Part shown: positions 18,066 through 25,487 of the stretch, piece by piece
Layout of the letters: the number at the start of each line of letters is the position of its first letter
How positions within the stretch are numbered: position 1 is the first letter of the stretch
Assembly: GCA_002363955.1 (NCBI GenBank)
Contig: DEXE01000004.1
Coordinates: forward strand, 1 to 64,000
Direction: 5' to 3'
DNA: 64,000 nt
Source: Methylophaga sp. UBA3192
GTDB lineage: Bacteria; Pseudomonadota; Gammaproteobacteria; Nitrosococcales; Methylophagaceae
Program-made: the position numbers and the translations under genes
Notes under the pieces: generated by a model
Database searches by the model: none
What the model was told of the DNA's origin: nothing
Seen by the model: the letters and a program-made list of their open reading frames with translations, nothing else

Positions 18066-18147
18066 CACCCTGAAACATTCCAGTCTTATGGTGTGCGGGT
18101 CTTCGGACTTAAGACCGATTTGTTTTATCAACTAAGAGGATAGCCCC

Positions 18148-19563
18148 TTGAAACTGAAACCTACATCTCTATTAATCGCCGGCGCACTGATGGGTGCAGC
18201 CGTTTTACCTGTTCAGGCTGACCCAATGGTCGACCTGCTGAAAGTGTTACGTGACAAAGGTACTATCAGCGCTGAAGATTATGAATTACTGGCGAATGCA
18301 GCTAAAGATAAAGAAGAACAAGCTGCTGCTGAAAAAGAAGAAATCATGACGAAGGTCGATAGTAAACCTTCTTCAATCGTTACATTAGACAAAAAAGGCT
18401 TGAATTTTGAGTCTTCTGATAAAGCATTTACTGCCAATATTGGCGGCCGTATTCATGCTGACTATGCGTTTATTGACGATAACTACTTTGACCGTAATGT
18501 TGATAGTGTTGACGAATTTGGTAATGGTGCAAAATTCCGCCGCGCTCGTATTGGTATGGAAGGCACCATGTTCACTGACTGGACCTATGCGTTAGAAATT
18601 AACTATGGTCAGGATGAAGCCACTGAGTTTACTGATGCAACTATCGGTTATGAAGGTTTTGAAAACGTCAAATTGAAACTGGGCCGCCATAAGATGCCAG
18701 TTGGTCTGGAAGAGCTGACCAGTTCTAATCGTATCTCAACAATGGAACGTTCCGGTCCTACAAATACATTTGCATTAGGTCGTCGTAATGGCTTGACTGT
18801 TGCAACCGGCGGTTCAAACTGGACATTAACTGGTGGTGCTTATCTTGGCGAAGGTGTTGAAAGTGATGGTTGGGAAGGTAAAGACTCTGATTATGGTTAT
18901 GCAGGTCGTGTCACCTTTGCTCCAATTCAAGAGAAAGAAAAACTGGTTCATTTAGGTGCAAGCTACCACCATGTTGGTTTTGAAGAAACTTTTGATGGTA
19001 ATAATTTAGGCAGCAATAACGGCCGTTTACGTGCCCGTCCTGGCATTCACTTCTTTAATGACCGCCCTGTACAAGTGAACTACGGTGGTACTGAAGATGC
19101 AGATACATTCGGTTTTGAAGCGGCCACTGTAATGGGGCCTTTCTCCTTACAGGCGGAATACTATACGCAACAGCTAAACCGCAAAGAAGCCAAGGATGCT
19201 GATGCTGATGGCTGGTATGCATTAGCGACTTACACTTTAACCGGTGAAGCTCGTGGTTATAAAGGTGGCGCAATGCGCACTATCTCACCGAAAAATCCTG
19301 TAGGTAAAGGTGGTTTTGGTGCCTGGGAACTGGTTGCTCGTTATGACGTACTGGATATCTGGGATAGCAGTGCAGCATTGGAAAATACCAGTGGTATTCG
19401 TGGAACAGAAAGCAATATCTGGACCTTGGGTGTGAACTGGTATGTGAACGACAATATTCGCTTTATGGCGAACTATGTTGATGCGGACATCAAATCTGAT
19501 GATGCATCAGACTTGGAAGGCGATATCGAAGCCTTTATGTTCCGTGGTCAGGTTGCGTTCTAA
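18148..19563 (+). CDS. Phosphate-selective porin, OprO/OprP type
   Basis: An outer-membrane beta-barrel that takes up phosphate or polyphosphate in the family. The 471-residue protein starts with TTG, placed 7 bases after AAGAGGA, and opens with a signal peptide ending VQADP. A short alpha-helical stretch of 60 residues (DLLKVLRDKGTISAEDYELL) precedes the barrel, which begins with the family block ANIGGRIHADYAFID. The C-terminus ends in an aromatic residue (GQVAF), as barrel assembly requires. A terminator follows. Substrate specificity is inferred from the family. Confidence 0.88.
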   Translation: MKLKPTSLLIAGALMGAAVLPVQADPMVDLLKVLRDKGTISAEDYELLANAAKDKEEQAAAEKEEIMTKVDSKPSSIVTLDKKGLNFESSDKAFTANIGGRIHADYAFIDDNYFDRNVDSVDEFGNGAKFRRARIGMEGTMFTDWTYALEINYGQDEATEFTDATIGYEGFENVKLKLGRHKMPVGLEELTSSNRISTMERSGPTNTFALGRRNGLTVATGGSNWTLTGGAYLGEGVESDGWEGKDSDYGYAGRVTFAPIQEKEKLVHLGASYHHVGFEETFDGNNLGSNNGRLRARPGIHFFNDRPVQVNYGGTEDADTFGFEAATVMGPFSLQAEYYTQQLNRKEAKDADADGWYALATYTLTGEARGYKGGAMRTISPKNPVGKGGFGAWELVARYDVLDIWDSSAALENTSGIRGTESNIWTLGVNWYVNDNIRFMANYVDADIKSDDASDLEGDIEAFMFRGQVAF

Positions 19564-19586
19564 TTTGACGCAGCATATCTCCTGAG

Positions 19587-19627
19587 AAAAAGCCTCACCT
19601 TGGATTTCAAAGGTGGGGCTTTTTTTT
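19587..19627 (+). terminator. Rho-independent terminator after the porin
   Basis: AAAGCCTCACCTT pairs with AAGGTGGGGCTTT around a short loop, followed by a run of T. It separates the porin from the pyrophosphatase fusion gene, although read-through is possible. Confidence 0.85.
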
Positions 19628-19670
19628 GAATACCACCTGTTCAACGACTGTTAAATTCACGGAGTTCTTT

Positions 19671-21239
19671 ATGAATGCTATGTCACGCTTAGTGATGTTA
19701 TCGATAACCGGCCTGAGCCTCTTCAGCAGCATGGTTGTTGCTGACGATCATCTTGCCCAAGCCAAAAAAGGCGATGTTATCCCGGTTCAATTACATCAGC
19801 TTAAACCGACACAATCCTCTGTCGGCTATGACCAGGTTTTCTACAAACTGGGACGTTATGAAGGCGATACTGAAAAGAAATTTGATGAAATCTGTGAAGC
19901 CAATGGCCAGAAGGCCATTAAAGACTATTCCTCAAAATCCAATGTCGCTGTTGCCAGCTCATTTGAATGTACCGATCCCGTTGGTACAGCCACGAAAGAT
20001 ATGAAAACAGTGGTGATAGGCCCCGATAATGGTTTATATCTGACCGATGGTCATCATACGTTCAACGTGTTCTGGCATATGCCGGATGGCGGTGCCAATT
20101 TTGAAGTGCATGTTGTGGTTGCTGACGATTATCGTGATCTAACCTCGATGGATGATTTCTGGAGCAAGATGCAGGCAGAAAACAACTTATGGTTGTATGA
20201 CGATAAGTTTGAACCAATTGATCGTAGTGCATTGCCAGAAAGTCTTGGTCTGGAAAACTTCCATAACAACTTATATCGCTCACTGGTTTATTTTTCCCGT
20301 GAAATTGTCTGGGATAAACCCAAACCAGCCATCAATTTTGTTGAGTTTTACTGGGGGAAAGAAATTTACAACAAAGTCGATTTAAGCCAATACGACTTAA
20401 ATTCAATGAAGGGCTATAAAAAAGCCGTTAAAGACGTCAGTGACGCTATTTTAGCGGTGAAATCTGACAATGTCGGCGGTATTGGCATGTCTGCTTCCAG
20501 AATGGGTCAGTATGAAGGTTTTGATAAAAAGGAATTTGAAAAACTGTTTCGTGCCAATAAGAAAGTGGATTATATGCTGCGCTATAAAAAACAAATGACC
20601 GGTGCCGGTCTGAGTTTTGACAAAGCCATTAATCATAGTCATTCCATGCAGCTTAAAGATTCGTTCACGTTATCTTCAAACCAGGACTTAATGGCGGTTT
20701 CCGCCATTAATGTCGCAGGCGAAGTGAATGCTCTGATCGAAATTCCGACCGGTACATCTGCAAAATGGGAAATGAATAAAAACAACACTCAGGAGGTTAT
20801 CTGGGAATTAAAAGATGACAAACCACGTATCGTGAATTACCTGGGTTACCCGGGAAATTACGGCACCATCCCCGGCACCGCAATGCCAAAAGAGCTGGGG
20901 GGGGATGGTGACCCGTTGGATGTTTTGGTATTGGGCCAGTCTATCCCTCGCGGTGAGGTTTTGTCCGTACGTTTGATAGGTGTATTAAAAATGCTGGATG
21001 ACGGTGAGCAGGATGACAAATTAGTCGCTGTTATTACCGAAGATAGTCCTTTTGCTAACGTTGAGTCGATGCAACAACTGGACGAAGAATTTCCGGCGGT
21101 TTCTGAAATCGTCCGTCTCTGGTTTGAAAATTACAAAGGCCCAAATGGAGGCATGGAAGCTCAAGGCTTTGCTGATCATCAGGAAGCGATGAATGTCCTA
21201 AAACAAGCGATGAATGCCTACCAAAACAGCTTGAACTGA
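19671..21239 (+). CDS. Exported ParB/Srx-like domain fused to family I inorganic pyrophosphatase
   Basis: A 522-residue two-domain protein. A signal peptide is cleaved near residue 24. Residues 34 to about 330 contain a ParB/Srx-like fold region (VIPVQLHQLKPTQ, then YLTDGHHTF at 123-131). Residues 345-522 are a soluble family I pyrophosphatase with EIPTGTSAKWE, YPGNYGTIPGT, the metal-binding signature DGDPLDVLVL at 412-421, DDGEQDDK and WFENYK. The second domain would hydrolyse pyrophosphate in the periplasm. CGGAG precedes the start. In the usual DEGETDWK motif the tryptophan is replaced by aspartate. The role of the first domain is unknown. Confidence 0.85.
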   Translation: MNAMSRLVMLSITGLSLFSSMVVADDHLAQAKKGDVIPVQLHQLKPTQSSVGYDQVFYKLGRYEGDTEKKFDEICEANGQKAIKDYSSKSNVAVASSFECTDPVGTATKDMKTVVIGPDNGLYLTDGHHTFNVFWHMPDGGANFEVHVVVADDYRDLTSMDDFWSKMQAENNLWLYDDKFEPIDRSALPESLGLENFHNNLYRSLVYFSREIVWDKPKPAINFVEFYWGKEIYNKVDLSQYDLNSMKGYKKAVKDVSDAILAVKSDNVGGIGMSASRMGQYEGFDKKEFEKLFRANKKVDYMLRYKKQMTGAGLSFDKAINHSHSMQLKDSFTLSSNQDLMAVSAINVAGEVNALIEIPTGTSAKWEMNKNNTQEVIWELKDDKPRIVNYLGYPGNYGTIPGTAMPKELGGDGDPLDVLVLGQSIPRGEVLSVRLIGVLKMLDDGEQDDKLVAVITEDSPFANVESMQQLDEEFPAVSEIVRLWFENYKGPNGGMEAQGFADHQEAMNVLKQAMNAYQNSLN

Positions 21240-21375
21240 TTACCTGACTGCCGAGGCAATACTTTGATCCCGCTTAATTAGGGGGGTCATGTTGCGCCAT
21301 CATTTTATTTTAATCACTGACTTTATGACCTTTTCCGACTAATAAGACTTTGGCTAAATAATTTCCGGATTCAAT

Positions 21376-23166
21376 ATGACTCAAGAAGAACTATTACAAT
21401 TTAAGTCATTGGAAGACATTCTCGCCACCGCGGCCCTCACCCCTATCTTTCAGCCGATTGTTTCATTAAAAAATAATCAGATTTATGGTTATGAAGCATT
21501 GATTCGTGGTCCCTCAGACAGTGTTTTGCATTCTCCGATAAATCTTTTTGATGCAGCCAATCGCCATGGTCGCCTGGCTGAGCTGGATTTGCTGTGCAGA
21601 GAAATCGCCATTAGCCGTTTTGGTGAGCTTGACCTGAATGCCAAACTTTTTATCAACACGATTCCGTCAGCGTTATTACAACCCGATTATCCACATGGTC
21701 TGACGGCAAAATTTCTTAAGCAAGCCAGAATTCCCGCCGAACAAATTGTTATTGAATTAACCGAGCAGTATCCAATTGATGATTACGATCTGATGCGTGA
21801 AGCGACTGCTCACTATCGTGATATGGGTTTTTCCATTGCAATTGATGATTTAGGTGCAGGTTATTCGGGACTGCGTACCTGGTCAGAATTGAAGCCTGAC
21901 TTCGTCAAGTTGGATCGACACTTCATGCAGAATATTCATGAAGATCAGCAGAAAAAACAGTTTGTGCAATCGATGATTGATATCGCCCTCAGCAGCAATT
22001 GCCGTGTGATCGGTGAAGGCGTTGAAGTGCGTGAAGAATATCTGGTGGCACAATCCATGGAAATGCATTTTGTCCAGGGCTATTATTTTTCCCGGCCTAC
22101 AGCTACCCCGAAGCGTCAACTGCCAGCATCGCTATTTGCCAAGCGTGAACCAAGAGAAAAAATCCCTTCGGGGGTACCACGCTCAGATTCACTGGTGGTG
22201 AGCTTGCTGACCCAATTGACACCGCTTCGAACTTACCATGATTTTGAATATGTGGGCGAGCGTTTTCAAAATGAGATGAATCTGGCGGCATTACCCGTTT
22301 TGAATGAGAACAATACGATTGCCGGCATCGTCTGGCGGGATGAATTTTTGACCCTTTATGCCAGCCGATATGGACGCGACTTGTATGGCCGGAAACCTAT
22401 CCGCTTGTTTATGGATAAGAAGCCAATTATTGCAGAAACCTCTCTGACACTGAAAAAACTCAGTCAGCAAATTACCAGTCAGAATTCAGCTCATCAACAC
22501 AGTGTATTCATCATTAGTGAACACGGCTATTACCGTGGTGTCGGCAGTTTGATTGATTTGTTAAGACAAATAACGGATTTACAGTTGACGATTGCGCGTT
22601 ATGCCAATCCCTTGAGCGGACTGCCTGGAAATGTCCCACTTAATGAGCATATCCAACAGGCTATCGGTCAGAAACGTCACGCGACGGTTTGTTATTTTGA
22701 TTTGGATAACTTCAAACCCTACAACGACACCTATGGGTATAACAAGGGCGATAAAGTCATCACCAGAACCGCCAGAATTCTCAGTCAGCACATTGATCAT
22801 GACATGGACTTTCTCGGTCACGTCGGTGGTGATGATTTTATTATAATATTTGACAGCACTGACTGGCAGAAACGTTGCCAGAGAATGCTTCACGATTTCG
22901 AACTGTTGTATCCGGAGCTCTATACTGAAGAACATCTCCGTCAAGGAGGCATTGAGGCGCAGGATCGCTATGGGCAACGGGTGTTCTATCCATTGCTCAG
23001 CTTGTCAATCGGCGCTGTCACCATTAGTGATTTTAGTTATCTGGTTGATGAAGCGGATCTGGCAGAGCATGCCACCAAGGCCAAATCCAAAGCGAAGAAA
23101 ATTCCGGGTAACAGTCTTTATCAACTTAATCTATCAGATTGCCAGCCTTTTTCTGAGGCGATTTAA
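21376..23166 (+). CDS. EAL-CBS-GGDEF cyclic di-GMP protein
   Basis: A 596-residue cytoplasmic protein without membrane segments. The EAL domain (residues 15-250) keeps the catalytic pattern YEALIRG, ELTE, IDDLGAGYSG, FVKLD, GEGVE and VQGYYFSRP, so phosphodiesterase activity is expected. Residues about 275-400 resemble a CBS pair. The GGDEF domain has GGDDF in place of GGDEF and no RxxD inhibitory site (HDMD occupies it). It is preceded by 136 bp of non-coding DNA and looks monocistronic. Confidence 0.9.
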   Translation: MTQEELLQFKSLEDILATAALTPIFQPIVSLKNNQIYGYEALIRGPSDSVLHSPINLFDAANRHGRLAELDLLCREIAISRFGELDLNAKLFINTIPSALLQPDYPHGLTAKFLKQARIPAEQIVIELTEQYPIDDYDLMREATAHYRDMGFSIAIDDLGAGYSGLRTWSELKPDFVKLDRHFMQNIHEDQQKKQFVQSMIDIALSSNCRVIGEGVEVREEYLVAQSMEMHFVQGYYFSRPTATPKRQLPASLFAKREPREKIPSGVPRSDSLVVSLLTQLTPLRTYHDFEYVGERFQNEMNLAALPVLNENNTIAGIVWRDEFLTLYASRYGRDLYGRKPIRLFMDKKPIIAETSLTLKKLSQQITSQNSAHQHSVFIISEHGYYRGVGSLIDLLRQITDLQLTIARYANPLSGLPGNVPLNEHIQQAIGQKRHATVCYFDLDNFKPYNDTYGYNKGDKVITRTARILSQHIDHDMDFLGHVGGDDFIIIFDSTDWQKRCQRMLHDFELLYPELYTEEHLRQGGIEAQDRYGQRVFYPLLSLSIGAVTISDFSYLVDEADLAEHATKAKSKAKKIPGNSLYQLNLSDCQPFSEAI

Positions 23167-23197
23167 GCCAGATAAGTTGCAGGAAGCGGCTTAATAT

Positions 23198-23638
23198 TTA
23201 ACGGGCATTCACAGCTGATTTGTTTAATTGCTGCAGAACATAATTAACACGTTGCTTGATTTTTTCCCGGGTCAGTCGAAACTCGGCAAGGATCTCTTCT
23301 TCAGTACCACGATACTTTGCCGGGTCGGTCAAGGGTAAATGCAAGCGTAGCGTATGCGGACTGACCACTGGACATTGCTCGTCAGCATTCTCACATAACG
23401 TCACCAGTAAATCGGCCCACTCCAGCATTTCACCATTTACTCGGATTGATTCCTGTTGTGAGATATCAATACCGGCTTCGGCCATTACCTTTATTGCCTG
23501 GGCATTCTGGCCATGCGCTTCAATACCGGCAGAGCGAACTTCAATCTCATCGCCCCCCAGAAATCTGGCCCAGCCTTCTGCCATTTGCGATCGACAGGAG
23601 TTTCCTGTGCACAAAAACATTATTCTGAACTTTTCCAT
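23198..23638 (-). CDS. arsC: Thioredoxin-coupled arsenate reductase ArsC (LMW phosphatase fold)
   Basis: Reduces arsenate to arsenite. With the start at 23638 the protein has 146 residues and its cysteines fall at C10 (LCTGNSCRS loop), C82 and C89 (LCENADEQC), the triad of the Staphylococcus pI258 enzyme. The start follows GAGG at a suitable distance and is preferred to an in-frame start four codons upstream. There is no arsR or arsB beside it, so the setting does not prove an arsenic role. Confidence 0.85.
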   Translation of the reverse strand: MEKFRIMFLCTGNSCRSQMAEGWARFLGGDEIEVRSAGIEAHGQNAQAIKVMAEAGIDISQQESIRVNGEMLEWADLLVTLCENADEQCPVVSPHTLRLHLPLTDPAKYRGTEEEILAEFRLTREKIKQRVNYVLQQLNKSAVNAR

Positions 23639-23754
23639 AAACCACCTCATTCGATTAGCTGATCAGCCTATCAAGCTTGTATGACAAAACCATTAACTCA
23701 TATTAAAACCTAATAATGATTCTTATCTGCACTTGAAATCAGTCTTATAGCTTC

Positions 23755-23763
23755 TGCTAGAAT
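23755..23763 (+). promoter_or_regulatory. Extended -10 promoter element
   Basis: TGCTAGAAT is an extended -10 element. A TTGAAA lies 19 bases upstream of its hexamer. It precedes the SH3-domain gene by about 20-30 bp. A partly Fur-like AT-rich stretch at 23712-23728 was too weak to call. Confidence 0.4.
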
Positions 23764-23793
23764 GACGCTTTAAATTTAATGCCGGATTCACAC

Positions 23794-24471
23794 GTGAAAA
23801 AACTGATTATCACACTGCTGCTTTTTGCCACTCCGATATTACTGCCGGGGATCAGTGCTGCCCAGACAACCCGTTATGTTTCAGATGAATTGGAAATTAC
23901 CATGCGTAATGGCCAGGGACTGGAGTTTGGTATTCGAAAAATGCTGAAATCCGGCACCGAACTGACGGTATTGGAAAATGATCCCTCAGGCTATTCAAAA
24001 GTACGCACCAATGATGGTATCGAAGGCTGGGTGTTATCACGTTATTTAAACAATAATCCAAGCGCGCGTGAACAATTAGCCGCCAAAGAACAGCGTATTG
24101 CCAACCTTGAACTGGAAGTCACCGGATATAAAGAAGAATTAGCACAACTCAGCTCACAAACCTCAGAGGCTGATGAGCAAAATATGACCCTGAAAGAGAC
24201 CGCTCAACGCCTGAGCAAGGAGCTGGATGATATACGTCGTACAGCCTCTAATGCTGTGGCTTTGGAAAACGAAAATCGTCAATTAAAGGAACGGTTGCAG
24301 CAAATTGATCATGAGATTCAGTCTATCGTGATTGAAAACAATACCCTGAAGGACAATGATGCAAAAAACTGGTTTTTAATTGGTGCCGCCGTGTTATTTG
24401 GTGGAATAATCATTGGCCTGATTATGCCGAGCCTGAGGATGCGCAAGAAAAGCTCGTGGGGGAATTTCTAA
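23794..24471 (+). CDS. SH3-domain, coiled-coil membrane protein (TIGR04211 type)
   Basis: An envelope protein of unknown function. It has a signal peptide (KKLIITLLLFATPILLPGISAAQ), a bacterial SH3 domain (YVSDELEITMRNGQG ... GWVLSRYL), a coiled coil of about 110 residues and a C-terminal membrane helix (WFLIGAAVLFGGIIIGLIMP) ending in a basic tail. The start is uncertain: GTG at 23794 gives a compact signal peptide, while ATG at 23779 adds five residues. The family is common in gammaproteobacteria. Confidence 0.85.
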   Translation: MKKLIITLLLFATPILLPGISAAQTTRYVSDELEITMRNGQGLEFGIRKMLKSGTELTVLENDPSGYSKVRTNDGIEGWVLSRYLNNNPSAREQLAAKEQRIANLELEVTGYKEELAQLSSQTSEADEQNMTLKETAQRLSKELDDIRRTASNAVALENENRQLKERLQQIDHEIQSIVIENNTLKDNDAKNWFLIGAAVLFGGIIIGLIMPSLRMRKKSSWGNF

Positions 24472-24481
24472 ACGACACCAT

Positions 24482-24513
24482 AAAATAGCGCTGTGAATTC
24501 ACAGCGCTATTTT
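24482..24513. terminator. Bidirectional terminator, 32-bp perfect palindrome
   Basis: The sequence is perfectly self-complementary across 32 bp, centred on GAATTC and with A-runs and T-runs at its ends. It lies between two convergent genes and its right end reaches the stop codon of hutZ. Confidence 0.88.
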
Positions 24514-25058
24514 TATTCTGATGCGGATGGTTTGACCACCACTTCACGTTTTTTATGGCCATCGCGCAAATGCTCAAGGTTCTTACCTGCCAGCGTGCCA
24601 CCATCAATCTGATACGCTTTGCCAAACCCCTTCACATAACGTCCCCCTTTCGGCTTCAGCTTAAACAGACGAAAATCACTTAATTGACTCAGATTGGTAA
24701 TTCGCTGCCCATGACGTTCAGTTAATAAGGCGATGCCCACATTCCAGGCATCTGAATCGACCTGAATCCATTCCGCCTCTATCTGGTAGCTCACCCGTAA
24801 CCGGGCAAACAATTCAATAGCCGAATCCTCATCTTCGATAATCAGCACGGATGCCTGTGGATGAATCCGCAGATTCACACCATGCACAGCAATATCGCTG
24901 AGTAATACATAGAGACAATCACGTCCTACCGCAAATGCTGCATAGGATGCATAAGGGTGATTATTTTCATCAAGCGTCGACAGCATTAACGTTTTACGGC
25001 TGTTGACCATCATCATGATTTCATCGCTGATCTGTTGTTCCAAACCTTTATTCTTCAT
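24513..25058 (-). CDS. hutZ: Haem-degrading protein HutZ/HugZ family
   Basis: A cytoplasmic haem utilisation enzyme of the split-barrel (pyridoxamine-phosphate-oxidase-like) fold. It degrades haem in Vibrio relatives. The 181-residue protein shows SRKTLMLSTLDENNHPYASYAAF and the family block RLFKLKPKGGRYVKGFG, and has C-terminal histidines H163 and H168, one of which may be the haem ligand. Its start overlaps hutX by 11 bp. Confidence 0.88.
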   Translation of the reverse strand: MKNKGLEQQISDEIMMMVNSRKTLMLSTLDENNHPYASYAAFAVGRDCLYVLLSDIAVHGVNLRIHPQASVLIIEDEDSAIELFARLRVSYQIEAEWIQVDSDAWNVGIALLTERHGQRITNLSQLSDFRLFKLKPKGGRYVKGFGKAYQIDGGTLAGKNLEHLRDGHKKREVVVKPSASE

Positions 25059-25473
25059 CGGAATGTCCTGACAGCTGATATTGCTGCATTAACTGATAAA
25101 ACTTTTCGCGTTGTGATGCGATTAATTCACCTCGTTCATCGCGACCGAGAAACACTTTAAAGATCACTTCACTGTTTACATCCTCAAACACAAAGGCATA
25201 ACTCTCGCGACCTCGATGGGGTTTGGTCTGAAAGCTGATTTGCTCAACTTTCTGCAGATTAAGATGGCCATGAAAACCGTTACTGTCAGCTTTAAGGTTA
25301 TAGAATCCTTCTGCCACTGTTGCTTTTGGAAAAGGACCGGTAAATTCGAATACACTACCACCATGAATCACTATCGTGGTCATCGAACCCCAATCGCTAA
25401 TCTGTTCCAGTAATTGTTGCGCATTTTGTCCCGGCATTATTGAGACTGCTGTTACTGCTGGTTCCTGTTGCAT
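25048..25473 (-). CDS. hutX: Cytosolic haem carrier HutX
   Basis: A HutX/HuvX-type haem-binding protein that hands haem to HutZ in Vibrio cholerae. The 141-residue protein contains the family segment MTTIVIHGGSVFEFTGPFP and GFYNLKADSNGFHGHLN. GGAG lies 7 bases before the ATG at 25473. Another ATG at 25488 overlaps the receptor stop (TAATG) but lacks its own ribosome site. It is in one transcript with the receptor and hutZ. Confidence 0.88.
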   Translation of the reverse strand: MQQEPAVTAVSIMPGQNAQQLLEQISDWGSMTTIVIHGGSVFEFTGPFPKATVAEGFYNLKADSNGFHGHLNLQKVEQISFQTKPHRGRESYAFVFEDVNSEVIFKVFLGRDERGELIASQREKFYQLMQQYQLSGHSDEE

Positions 25474-25487
25474 AAATCTACTCCGCA

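Noticed and set aside
23712..23728. Fur-like AT-rich stretch before the SH3-domain gene
   Set aside because: Only about 12 of 19 matches with a poor right half; there is no iron link for that gene.
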